Positions 1-9,067 of a stretch of 16,247 nt of DNA are shown here, piece after piece. Origin of the DNA: Gryganskiella cystojenkinii (taxonomy: Eukaryota; Mortierellomycota; Mortierellomycetes; Mortierellales; Mortierellaceae). The notes under the pieces are model-generated. The model was not told the DNA's origin. It searched no databases and saw only the letters and a program-made list of their open reading frames with translations. The stretch is taken from NCBI GenBank assembly GCA_015852425.1, contig JAAAIG010000853.1, positions 1 through 16,247 of the forward strand, read 5' to 3'. The number at the start of each line of letters is the position of its first letter. Position 1 is the stretch's first letter. A program made the position numbers and the translations under genes.

Positions 1-195
1 TTAGGGTTTAGACTAGTCTCACCTCAACTTTCATATCAGACGGAGAAAGGGATAAGTTTATATATATTTGCTATAATGCTATTCCTGCAACGCGGCAAGT
101 ACGGAGAGATTTAGGTATTGAGACTACGGTAAGGATGACGATTTATAAAGAAACACGCCGTTTTCAATTTCTTGCTCCTTCCAGGTGGATATATT
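1..195. other. downstream flank of the first gene, nothing recognised
   Basis: This AT-rich stretch follows the stop codon of the minus-strand gene at 196-1558. I see no reading frame, RNA gene or clear AATAAA signal in it. It opens with TTAGGGTTTAG, but a single copy of TTAGGG is not evidence of a telomere. Confidence 0.5.
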
Positions 196-1558
196 CTACT
201 GCGACCTCTTCACGCTAATCGCGTCACTGGCGTCAATCTGTTTCAAGAATCTGTGGACCATCGGAACTCCATAGCCGAGACCCAACACTACCGCTAACGC
301 GATTGCGACTGCCAATTTCAGGGCCTGATATGGGATATGAAAGTAGAGTCGCTCCAGTACCAGGTTATAAGGGACTGGCCGTGACTCGGGTCCTCCTGAT
401 GAATTCGAGCCACTGCCTTCCTGGTCACTTTGCTGTGCTGGAGGTGAGGATTGATAGGATACTCCAGTGTACGTGGCCTTGATCCTTGCAAACATCGTGT
501 TCTATTCAGTTTAAGGGGATAATCCGGAGAGAGGAGTGAAGACATATGAGTATTTGTTGGCCCTAAATTCACCGTACTCATCAAAGGAGCTCAACAACAT
601 GGACATTTCCTGCTTTCTCACCTTTGAAAAATGTTCAGACAGTTGAATCGATTTCGGGACATGCTCCTGTGCCTCGACCATAGTCCACACCTTCATCTCG
701 AAATCTGCAGGTGACTAGGGTAGAAAAGGGAGCAAACAGTGCAAGGGAGTGCAAGTCAAAAAAAAGAGGCGGGTCAGTGAAAGGAGCTTTCTGGATCCAA
801 AGTACACATACGATTCATCGACCGGCATGCTTCACAAGGTACCAACTGGTGCATCTTACTGTAGCGGGATAGGAGATCCGTAACTCAAATGAGGCTCCCT
901 CGTCAAGATCCTGCAAGACATACCACTGAAACTCTCGATTCTCCAGATCTTCCTCCTGAAGGATCGCGGATAACTCGCCAGAGATTATTGACTTTTTGCC
1001 CTTGCCCGTCTCGTCCTTCGCTTCTACTTGTTTCCGTCGAACAGCCGAGGCAATGGTAACATCGCTGGCGTAAAACGAGGGGCGTACCTTTTCAGATCGA
1101 AGGATCGTATGAGGTGAAGTCAAGGGTTTCCTAAGCGCGCATAAATAATTAAAAAATGTCAGATCGATATCACCCTTTGCTCCCATAGTAGCTTCTTGTC
1201 ACTCACTATGCCTTGATGCCCATTCTCTTTTTTTTTTAAAAAAAAGAACTCTGGATGTATCGTCCTGTTCCTGCCTTCTCAAGTCTTACCATAAGGATGG
1301 ATCCGTCTGGGCCAAAGTCTCAATTCGCCTTGAGGGTGAAGAGGATCGAGCTGTAGACGCGTCCTCGCTGGACTGTCCGGAAGCACTACCAGCTCCTGAA
1401 GTCTCTGACTGTCTTTGAAGTGCAGAGGGAGATTTGACGGTAAAGATGACCTTTTCGGTGTTGGCCTGGGCTGCTGAGGGTGCAAAGATGACCAGTAGGA
1501 CCAAGGTAACAAACAGCGTGAAGAAATGCATCCAGTATGATGGTGCTCTGTATTGCAT
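196..1558 (-). CDS. four-exon gene for a 312-residue protein with two membrane segments, family not recognised
   Basis: Four exons on the minus strand join in phase: 1558-1290, 1130-860, 714-622 and 501-196. The introns are 1289-1131 (GTAAGA to CTTAG), 859-715 (GTAAGA to CCTAG) and 621-502 (GTGAGA to AATAG). The spliced protein has 312 residues. A hydrophobic stretch at residues 10-28 (HFFTLFVTLVLLVIFAPS) reads as a signal peptide or signal anchor. A second at about 272-294 (KLAVAIALAVVLGLGYGVPM) reads as a C-terminal anchor with a short basic tail. Between them lie a Ser-rich linker (about 45-78) and a domain with FELRISYPAT joined by splicing to SPADFEMKVW. The layout suggests a lumenal domain held in a secretory-pathway membrane, probably the ER; that is inference. 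I could not name the family. The splice sites were chosen because each leaves the frame open through a stop-containing intron and joins plausible sequence. The acceptor of intron 1 is the least certain. Confidence 0.75.
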
Positions 1559-1832
1559 CAGTCCGAATCTTTTTGTCCAAGTTTGTTTATATTAGAAAGG
1601 TTCCTGTTCCTTATCTTTGTCCTTTGCAAATGTGCAAATGTCGCAATCTTTGCTAGTCCTGGATGCCGGTGGCGATGAGGGTTTAGTCCTTTGAGTTTTG
1701 GGTAATCGGTTGGAAAGTGAGTGCATTTCACACATCACCCTTCAGAAAGTCAAAATCCAAGCAGTCACGGGAGACGGGGTATATTTATTATCGCTGCGTT
1801 TCCGGAGCATGCGAATGGTATCAAGACAGAAA
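1559..1832. other. intergenic, promoter side of the first gene and 3' flank of the F-box gene
   Basis: Both neighbours are on the minus strand, so this gap should hold the first gene's promoter and the 3' end of the F-box gene. The one recognisable element is a polyadenylation-type hexamer, listed separately. The plus-strand frames here and over the F-box exon look like shadows. Confidence 0.5.
1784..1789 (-). terminator. AATAAA-type polyadenylation signal for the F-box gene
   Basis: TTTATT on the plus strand reads AATAAA on the minus strand. It lies about 110 nt past the F-box gene's TGA stop and about 45 nt past the end of the open extension behind that stop. Either distance suits a fungal 3' UTR. 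Confidence 0.4.
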
Positions 1833-1898
1833 TCAAAGGACGGAGCAGATCGACAAGCCATCACTACCCAACTCGGCCAGGTACTGCTCCACCTCGAG
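1833..1898 (-). other. in-frame open extension behind the F-box gene's TGA stop, ending in a CaaX-like motif
   Basis: Directly after the TGA at 1901-1899 the same frame runs on for 21 sense codons, LEVEQYLAELGSDGLSICSV plus a final Leu, then TGA. The first half looks like an amphipathic helix that would suit the end of a repeat protein. The last four residues, CSVL, match a CaaX box of the geranylgeranyl (Leu-ending) type. It could be translated by stop readthrough, be the old C-terminus cut off by a nonsense change, or be chance. Only its reading frame and motif are seen. Confidence 0.4.
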
Positions 1899-4100
1899 TC
1901 ACAACTCTGCACGACGCCAGATCCTCTTGTTGACCTGAACCTGCTCCAACCGACGATGGGTCCCAAACAACTCGACAACCAAGGGCTCTACCGTCTCCTC
2001 CTCGCCATCCATCCAGGTAAATTTCAGGGTGAGGGTTTCGAGAGCACTTGACAACATTGTCTCTCTGGCGGGAGATATCAATGCTCCTTGTAGATCCTAT
2101 TCACGTAGACAACGACAATAAATTGCGTAAAGATGAGTCAAATGAGTAAAAGGCCTGCTTTCGTGAAATTCTTGCCTTTGTTCCGTTCTAGGGTTCCTTC
2201 AGTGCTGTACCTTTGTCGAGCACATGTACAAATCAACGGTTAAAACTTCAAGGGTCGTCATCCAGCGCTTGAGCGCAGCTCCAAGGGTATTCGCAGAGAC
2301 CCGATGCTCGACAAGGACCAGTTTCTTGAGGCCATTGACACCATGAGCCGCTGCAGAGACCCCAGGCCAGGTTCCCTTCTCTAACAAACCCCAAAGGATC
2401 CTGTCTCCCGAAGGCGTCCGAGTCTCTCTTGTTGACATGGCCTCAAAGCCGCTGATGCAATCTGTGCAAAGAAGCTTCTCCAAAATTTCTGGCGTGGGGT
2501 TAGTCCAGGTCCTCCAACAAGATTTTCGATCCACAATCAACTCTTCCAGGCTCGGTCCGCAGACCCTCAACAGTCCTTGAACAGTCAGGAAACAACCATA
2601 GTAAGAGTCGAGAATCTCGATCGTTCTTAACGGTGCCTTCTTGTTCATCAGACCCAGGCCCGCCAGAGATTCGTCCGTCAACCAGGTCAGACTCTGGAGT
2701 CGGATCCGTTCCAGTTGAGGGCTGGACCGTGCGAAATCCAAGAGCGCCAGATCCATTCTTGATTCTATTGCGGCACCATCTGCACTTTCTTCAGCCGTAC
2801 TGTCGTCTCCAGTAAGGTCCGCCAGACCAGAGGTGAGCAAGTGATGTAAACGATGACCTTGACTTGAGCTCCGGATGGTCGATTCGCATTTGGAACAGGG
2901 CTGCCATCCAAATGACCCATCGCTCACAGCATCGTATTTGGTCGGACGAAGCCAATCTCGGGGACCTTCCTCTGGGAAGAGACCATGGTTTTCCTCCATC
3001 TGAAAAACAAAGGCTTGTTGCCTGATCTCGAGCGATTGAAGAGTCGATCCACATGACCGTGCAAACTCGGAAAGGACCGTCCTGCCAATATCCTGGCAGT
3101 TTTTCAAACTGAGTGATCGAATGCCTCCCTTAAAACCGAAACTAAACTTCTCATCATCCTCGGTCGTGCTCGTCGTCCTGGTTGTCGAGTCGAAGAGTCG
3201 AGCCAGCTCGATAAATTGATAGGGTCGGATCGGTGGCTTGGTCAGAGAGATCTCAGAGATGTACGGGAGATGACTCTGAAGGGCGTCATGGAGGGCTAAC
3301 CGAACATGCCACTGGTAATTGAATCGAAGTAGTTTCATCTCGGGCACCTCAAGCAGGACATGGTGTATTGGTTCTGAATAGACATCGGCTACATCCAGAA
3401 ACATCACCACGGGACCTGGTCTTGGAGGTGAACGTTTTGGTCGTCGAACAACCACAGGTTTGGAAAGGCTGGGTGAAGATCCCGAGAAAGGGGTCGATGG
3501 TCGGGATATTATAGGGCTAGCTGACGGCCAAGGAGAGGCCTGTGGGGAGGACGCAGTACTGTCTGGTGTGAGAGGTGGGGACGGAGAAAGAGATTCAGGA
3601 GGTAGCAGCGCCGGTACTGTCGAAAGGAGTTGTCGTAAGTCCCAAAGCTTGATGAGGTCCAGCTTTGAAGGTGCTGTTGGTCCGATGATTCGACAGGGTC
3701 TCTTGATCAAGTTATGGTAATCGATTCCTAGTGGCCGAGGATGCTGTCCTAGAGCAGCTGAGGAATGAGAGGGATCCCAGAAGGGTTTGTGATCGACCTC
3801 GAGACTGCCCTGTAAGCGTAGAGTATCCAAAAAGCGGTCGAGGGTCTTCATGGTCAAGACAGGCTCTCGGTAGAGGAGAGTAAGAGCGAGTCTTGCCCAC
3901 TGCTTGCAGAGAGTCAGGATGGGGGTCAGTCTCGAGGGTCTGTCAGCATAGTCGAGGAAGGAGAGGAAGTGGAGGATAACCTCTGGTGCCAGTCTGTTAA
4001 CAGCGAGCGTGATCCCTGGGTCGTCTTTGTTATCCCGGCTGTTAATAACCGATCTGTCGGTATCGTTGCCATGGTCGCTGTCAGTGATGTTCTCTGTCAT
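1899..4100 (-). CDS. F-box/leucine-rich-repeat protein, putative SCF ubiquitin ligase adaptor
   Basis: Two exons, 4100-2211 (630 codons) and 2096-1899 (65 codons plus TGA), are joined across a 114-nt intron, 2210-2097 (GTACAG to AATAG), in phase 0. The total is 695 residues. An F-box lies at residues 35-80 (LAPEVILHFLSFLDYADR, then a Trp-containing second half). A Ser/Pro-rich linker follows at about 158-230. The C-terminal half has irregular leucine-rich repeats: IRSLSLKNCQDIGR, LERIRLQSLTWLTDESLAGL, LEELIVDRKSCW, LKKLVLVEHRVS and LEVLTVDLYMC. Exon 2 continues in the same style (LETLTLKFTW, RLEQVQVNKRIW). By family knowledge the F-box binds Skp1 and the repeats bind a substrate to be ubiquitinated; the substrate is unknown. 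One oddity: the frame stays open for 21 codons beyond the TGA and ends in CSVL (see findings). Confidence 0.88.
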
Positions 4101-4406
4101 GGCGAACAGAAAAGGGGAGAAAGGAGAAGAGATGCAGTAACGAGAAATGTAAGAACTGACTCAGAAGAACCCTCAAAAATGAGTAATGGGTGACTGCTAA
4201 ATGCACAGTGTATTCGATTTTGTATGTTTATTTGACTATGCTACAAGGGGTGAAATGATATGGTACAGGGGGAAGAAGCAAAATGCAAGAAAGAGAGAAC
4301 TGAAAGAAAATGATTTTTTTTTTGCGACTGAAGGAGAAGGGGTAAAAAGTACAAGTTGTTGTGCAACGAAAAAGAGCAAGGTGCGAAACAAAAAAAATAG
4401 GAAAGA
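4101..4406. other. intergenic, F-box promoter side and cyclin 3' UTR
   Basis: This gap lies between two tandem minus-strand genes. It holds A/T-rich runs and one AATAAA-type hexamer for the cyclin transcript. I see no gene in it. The short frames on both strands are low-complexity Lys/Phe-rich readings. Confidence 0.55.
4227..4232 (-). terminator. AATAAA-type polyadenylation signal for the cyclin gene
   Basis: TTTATT on the plus strand reads AATAAA on the minus strand, about 175 nt past the cyclin stop codon. It is a plausible 3'-end signal, based on sequence match and spacing alone. Confidence 0.4.
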
Positions 4407-7049
4407 TTAAGCCAAAGTAGTGGGGTAGTACATATGAAGGTTGTTGACCGACGACGAGAGTGCCTTGCTCTGAGCAACTACTCGCTTGGCTGCCTGGGTT
4501 GTAATTGCATAAAGCGACATGCTATCGATAGGACCCCAGAGACGAGGATCGACCTCAAAGACACGGCCTTGGTCAGGGGAGCCACCATAACCAGAGAAGG
4601 ATCCGTTTCGAGAGCCCATACCATGGTACGACGGAGTGACAGGAAGATCAAAGACTTGATGATGTTGCTGCGAACGAGCATCCTGTGGGGTCAAATGCAT
4701 ACCCGCAAACGACCCAGAGAGACGGGATGATGAGCGGTAAACTGGTTCTTGCGACGACGACATCTGATGATGAACCTCCAATGGGTGAACGGGATGGTTA
4801 CTGCCCGAAAACTGGCCGCGGACAGGCTCTTGCAAGGGAACCAGACTCGAGTACTCGGACCGGGCCATATCCATATAAAAACCTCCCGAAGAGCTTCGCT
4901 GATGATGACCACGCACAAATGTTGGGGTGTTGCCGACACTGGGGAGGTACTGCGCCATCTGCTGTTGCTGCTGTTGTTGTTGTTGTTGTTGAGGTTGATG
5001 TGATTGGATTGGTGAATATCCTCCTCGGAACATATCCTGGTCCGATCCTTGACCCATCAGAGCAATGGCAGACGACGACGATGAAAATCGCTTGTGGGCT
5101 CGACCTCGGACAGCCATTGCTCGAGATGAGCTTGGCAATGAGGCTCCAGGTCCAAACGCAGGCGAGTGTTCCATGGTGTCCTCAAAGGCAATATTGGCCG
5201 ATCGCTTGCGGTGCACTGGAGGTGGATTCTGATGGTACGAAAACGATCCAGGAGTGACGGGTGAGTGTGTGTACGGTGCAAGTGTTGATCCTTGTCCGTA
5301 GAACGATCCGGGTCTTGTGGTGGAGACAGGCGAAGGCACGAAGTGATGATGTTGCTGGGTCTGGGTCTGGGTCTGTACCGGGTAATGCAGAGATGGGTGT
5401 TGACCGTCAATAGAGTTTGCTGGGGTGTGGGTCTGACGATAGATTGAGGAAGGAACTGCTGTTGATGTAGTTGTTGCAGGCACTCGCTGAAATTGTGATC
5501 CCGAGACGGCCTTGTGCTGGATCAGTTTCACGGAGTCGATATAGTTTGAAATCGACGCCATCGAGAGTGGCATCGGAGCTTGTGATTGTTGCTGAGTGTA
5601 GTTTCCGCCGATGCTGTGCACACTTGTGGATTCGATGGATCCCTGATGGTGGTGATGATGGTGATGTCTGACCGACATAGGTGCGAGTACTGGTGCTGGT
5701 GCTACTTGATGTTGCTGCTGCTGGGATGTAAAATCGACGGATGCCGTATCCACGGGTGAGATTGGTGAACGGGCGGCGGTGGTTTGCTGCTGATGAGCAA
5801 CCTGATGCTGCGATGGCATATACTGTCCCGTAAACTGCGTCAGACTCGCAAGCCACTCCTGGTACTCTGAGGGACTGGTGAACAGCTTAAAGTCGATCCC
5901 GCTTAAAAACTGCATCTCGAGATGATTGACGTCCTTGATCTTCATGCCTGTGATATCAGCCCAAGTCTTGTTTGTAAAAGTGTTGTCGTCCAGAAACTTA
6001 TTGGCTAGGATCAGGGCGCCTGTAAAGAACCGGTACTCTGCACCCTCGCCAGTGTTCACAACCTTATTAGAGCTCTTGAGATTAAGCATGAGTTTCCGGA
6101 TGTACTTGAGCGACAACAAGATCACACTAGGGGAGAGCAAGGTCGCACTGAGGACATCGAGACAGAACTTGCGAAACATTGGTTTGGGTTGGACGATCTC
6201 AGACTCGGAGACGATCCTGCGGTGGGTCGGACGATGATTCATGGCGGCCTTTTGTGCTGCTGCTGACGTCTGGTCCTGAGTCTGATTAGGATGCTGCCAT
6301 GTCGGGTATGCATAGACGACGGGTGAGCCGCTGTTGCTTTGGTTGTTGGTTCTATGGGTGGTGGTGTTATTGCAGGCATCGCAGAGACAGCCTTGAGTCG
6401 TCCCTCTGGGCGAAGAGGGCATGGATCTGGGAGACGCACCGACAGAGGGAACCGTAGGGCTTGAGGTCGCACAGGACGGGCTCTTGGGCTGATGTCCGTA
6501 GAGAAGGTAGCAAACCATGTGGGCAGCAAACTCGGCCAGCTCTGCTACTGTTTGTTGCTGGGCTGTCTTTGTAGAAGAAAGCGAAGGCTGTGCCATGGAT
6601 GCCGAGTAGACGGATGTGGTTGGATAGGATGATGCAGTAGGGGCCGTAACGACGCTCGTATCGATAGAGAGCGACGGAGGAGGAACAATAGCCGCTCCGG
6701 CTGTAGTTGCGGTTGAGCGAGGCAGTTGCAGATGTTGCTGCTGAAAGTTGTTTGTTGGGGTGAGCAGATAAGGATGATGTTGTTGTTGTGAAGGCTGTTG
6801 ATGATGATGTTGATGTTGTTGTTGCTGTTGCTGTTGGTGCAGCAGCAAGGATCCCTTTGAGTCGGGGAGAGCAGAATATGGTGGCGTTGGGTGGTAATAT
6901 GACGAGGCAGCCTCGGCCGCGGACACGGTCGTTGTCGTTGTTGTCGTTGTAGTGTGGACAGAAAGAGAATATGGCAGAGGTAATGAGTTTACGGCGGGTG
7001 CGGAGTGCGCCGAGTAGATGTGTTGCTGCTGTTGCTGTTGAGAATACAT
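4407..7049 (-). CDS. Pho80/Pcl-type cyclin with long low-complexity arms
   Basis: A single uninterrupted frame of 880 codons. The core matches the Pho80/Pcl cyclin family, regulatory partners of Pho85-like cyclin-dependent kinases. Landmarks are FAAHMVCYLLYG (about 174-185), FCLDVLSATLLSPSVILLSL (about 295-314), EYRFFTGALILANKFLDDNT (about 338-357), TNKTWADITGMKIKDVNHLE (about 359-378) and FLSGIDFKLFTSPSEYQEWL (about 381-400). About 105 residues, including GCLCDACNN, separate the first helix from the rest of the box. The N-terminal arm (1-165) carries Gln, His and Thr runs. The C-terminal arm (about 415-880) is Ser/Gln/His-rich with a 7-His run and an 11-Gln run. Typical Pcl cyclins are about 250-450 residues, so most of this protein is probably disordered. 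The ATG at 7049 has A at -3, and no better upstream start is in frame. Which process it controls (cell cycle, phosphate or polarity) cannot be told. Confidence 0.93.
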   Translation of the reverse strand: MYSQQQQQQHIYSAHSAPAVNSLPLPYSLSVHTTTTTTTTTVSAAEAASSYYHPTPPYSALPDSKGSLLLHQQQQQQQHQHHHQQPSQQQHHPYLLTPTNNFQQQHLQLPRSTATTAGAAIVPPPSLSIDTSVVTAPTASSYPTTSVYSASMAQPSLSSTKTAQQQTVAELAEFAAHMVCYLLYGHQPKSPSCATSSPTVPSVGASPRSMPSSPRGTTQGCLCDACNNTTTHRTNNQSNSGSPVVYAYPTWQHPNQTQDQTSAAAQKAAMNHRPTHRRIVSESEIVQPKPMFRKFCLDVLSATLLSPSVILLSLKYIRKLMLNLKSSNKVVNTGEGAEYRFFTGALILANKFLDDNTFTNKTWADITGMKIKDVNHLEMQFLSGIDFKLFTSPSEYQEWLASLTQFTGQYMPSQHQVAHQQQTTAARSPISPVDTASVDFTSQQQQHQVAPAPVLAPMSVRHHHHHHHQGSIESTSVHSIGGNYTQQQSQAPMPLSMASISNYIDSVKLIQHKAVSGSQFQRVPATTTSTAVPSSIYRQTHTPANSIDGQHPSLHYPVQTQTQTQQHHHFVPSPVSTTRPGSFYGQGSTLAPYTHSPVTPGSFSYHQNPPPVHRKRSANIAFEDTMEHSPAFGPGASLPSSSRAMAVRGRAHKRFSSSSSAIALMGQGSDQDMFRGGYSPIQSHQPQQQQQQQQQQQMAQYLPSVGNTPTFVRGHHQRSSSGGFYMDMARSEYSSLVPLQEPVRGQFSGSNHPVHPLEVHHQMSSSQEPVYRSSSRLSGSFAGMHLTPQDARSQQHHQVFDLPVTPSYHGMGSRNGSFSGYGGSPDQGRVFEVDPRLWGPIDSMSLYAITTQAAKRVVAQSKALSSSVNNLHMYYPTTLA
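4959..4991 (-). repeat. CAG/CAA tract encoding 11 glutamines in the cyclin
   Basis: Eleven consecutive Gln codons, mostly CAA with some CAG, lie near residue 690 of the cyclin. The mixed codons should make the tract less prone to slippage than a pure repeat. Confidence 0.9.
5646..5666 (-). repeat. CAC/CAT tract encoding 7 histidines in the cyclin
   Basis: Seven consecutive His codons (CAC and CAT mixed) lie in the cyclin's C-terminal arm. Poly-His runs can bind metals or target proteins to nuclear speckles in other proteins; no role is shown here. Confidence 0.9.
6817..6837 (-). repeat. CAG/CAA tract encoding 7 glutamines within a Gln/His-rich stretch
   Basis: Seven Gln codons at residues 72-78 of the cyclin are followed by a His/Gln mixture to about residue 92. 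Together with the N-terminal Gln run (residues 4-9), the first 100 residues are strongly Gln/His-biased. Confidence 0.85.
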
Positions 7050-8170
7050 TGTAATGAGAGAGAGGGTAGGGAATGAAGCTTGGGAGGAGAAGGGTGTTGT
7101 TTGTTCCTTGAAAAGGAGAAGGGCAAACTTGGCGTTCGCACTCTTTGTGGCAAGTTGAGAGATAGCAGGGAAGGGAAGGGAAGGGTCGTCAAGGGGAGAA
7201 TGAGAGAATGTGAAGAGGAGAGGAATGAATGAATGAATGCTTTTGATTGTTTAAAGAATAAAGAGAGAGAAGAGGGGAAAAGTAAAGAGAACTAAAGGGA
7301 AAACAATAGCAGCCCTTTCCGATCATCACCTCTGCTCCTTCTCGACCTACCACCACCACCACAATGTCCTCTCCTGCTCTGCATGGTTGCTGCAATCAAA
7401 AAAAAGGGGGTCCCACAAGGGAAAAACAAAAAAGAAAGGACCTCCAACTCTTTTGGAATAATGAATACTGTATGAACTCAATTCAATTCAATCGGACCCT
7501 ATTCTAACCATTTTTATTATATCTGCCTTATTTATTGAAACACTGGAACACTGGGATGGGGACACCATGAACAATCAGCACTCGCAGATACCAACTTCCT
7601 TCTTTGCTTCTTTTTTTTAGCACTCTCTGTCTTCAAGATCGATTGACCTCAACACCGAGACGCCATTCCTTTCGCTCTCCTAACTCTCAACTTTTCGCCT
7701 TTTTCATTATTCGTGGAGTAGAAATAAGGGAAAAGGAGCACTCTCTCTCTCTTTCTTTTTTTTTGTTTTGTTGCGAAAGGAGGTCGATCGACAAGAATGA
7801 TGATGATGCACGATCGAGATGTTGTTGTTGTTGTAGCTTTTGGACGATTGAATGTAGTCGAGTCCTAGTATTGTATTTTCGAATGATAATCGTTTGATTG
7901 AGTGAATGGCGGAATACATAAGTCTCCTCTTTGTTGACACAAAAATCTCCGTCATCTTGGTCGCTCGCCCTACAAAAAGGACAAACAGCTCCCTTCTCTC
8001 GTCCTCATCGCTTGTCAATAGTCAGTGCACCCGCGCTTTTTTGCTTTTTTGTTTATTTTGGGGGAAACACTAATGTGAAAAACGCACGCCCAGACGCCCA
8101 GACAAGGAAGAAACAACAAGAGCACAAAGCAGGAACAAGTTTCCTTCCTTCATCTCAACCGTCTTAGAAT
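7050..8170. promoter_or_regulatory. upstream region of the cyclin gene (probable promoter and 5' UTR)
   Basis: This stretch lies directly upstream of the cyclin start. It is rich in purine or pyrimidine blocks, TGAATGAATG-type tetranucleotide repeats (about 7222-7239) and T runs. Frames on either strand are low complexity and give no recognisable protein. I take it as promoter plus 5' UTR by position; no TATA box or transcription start can be fixed. Confidence 0.45.
7168..7185 (+). promoter_or_regulatory. perfect G-quadruplex motif upstream of the cyclin start
   Basis: Four GGG runs separated by three AA loops (GGGAAGGGAAGGGAAGGG) lie on the plus strand, about 120 bp upstream of the cyclin ATG. 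Such a short-loop pattern is expected to fold very stably. Because the cyclin is on the minus strand, the G-rich strand here would be the template strand. Confidence 0.6.
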
Positions 8171-8986
8171 CTGAGTAGGGGTGACTCGAATGCGCCCAGA
8201 GAATTACCCTCTTCGTCCGGGTCATCCCAATAATCTTTTCAAAATAGCCCGTTTTTGTTTGGGCAACCTTGGCGGCGCCTCTCTGGCTCAGATGAAATAG
8301 ATTACGATAGTCTTATTATGTTTCCTGTAAGGGCAGGGCTGTCTGTCTTTCTGTCTGGGTTGATTTTTTTTATTTAGGCTTCTGACTTTCTCCTGGACTG
8401 GTTGGTTCGTTTCTGATTTGCTGACCTTGACCTTTTCGAAAAAATATTCTTTGATTGTTGGACGGAGAAGGTCACTCCTTTGTCATAACAATAGAATCAT
8501 GTTGCACGGCACAGTCTTTTGGAACATTGATTCTACGACTACTAGCAGCTCAACTCTTTTTGAATTGCGCCTCATTTTTATTGCAGGTTTACTACCGGTG
8601 AATCCAGCCCGCGGTCGTTCACAAATAAAATCGACTCCATTCTTGGGACGATTTTCTCTTCTAATGGACCTTTTTTTTTTTAGGGCGTGGTTGGTAGTGG
8701 TGCTTTGGTACGACAAACATTTGACATGGGGAATAGCAAAAGGAAAAGGACCCAAAGAAGTGAGAAACGGAGATGACCGTATCAGTTTGCTCAATCTACA
8801 AAAAATTGACTTTAAGAAACTCTTGCTCGTCAACGCTCGAAGCTCTTTCTCGAAATGAACTTTGAGCGAAGGACCACAAGCGCATGGTTTGAACTTCACG
8901 CTCTTCTTCGTATTTTGTTTTATTTTTCGAAGAGAGCATAAGCGGGCAGGGGCAGAGTCTGGGGTCTGAAATTAAGTCTGGACAAC

Positions 8987-9067
8987 AAAAAAAAAAATTG
9001 ACGGCGGGAAAACCAAAAAAAAAAAAAAAAAAGTTGGCGGGGAAAAAACAAAAAAAAAAAAAAAAAA
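8987..9067 (+). repeat. three poly(A) runs separated by GGCGGG boxes
   Basis: Poly(A) runs at about 8987-8997, 9015-9032 and 9051-9067 flank two related boxes, TTGACGGCGGGAAAACC (8998-9014) and GTTGGCGGGGAAAAAAC (9033-9049). The arrangement looks like two degenerate tandem units of about 35 bp. The boxes resemble the E2F-type site TTGGCGGGAAA. Early-diverging fungi are reported to keep E2F proteins, but binding here is only a guess. Confidence 0.5.

Noticed and set aside
1..11. TTAGGGTTTAG, telomere-like
   Set aside because: A single repeat with no array behind it, followed by ordinary gene flank.
1698..2051. 117-codon plus-strand frame
   Set aside because: Shadow of the F-box gene's second exon and 3' flank.
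4685..5257. 190-codon plus-strand frame
   Set aside because: Antisense shadow of the cyclin's Gln/His-rich arm; its poly-Val run is the CAA/CAG tract read on the other strand.
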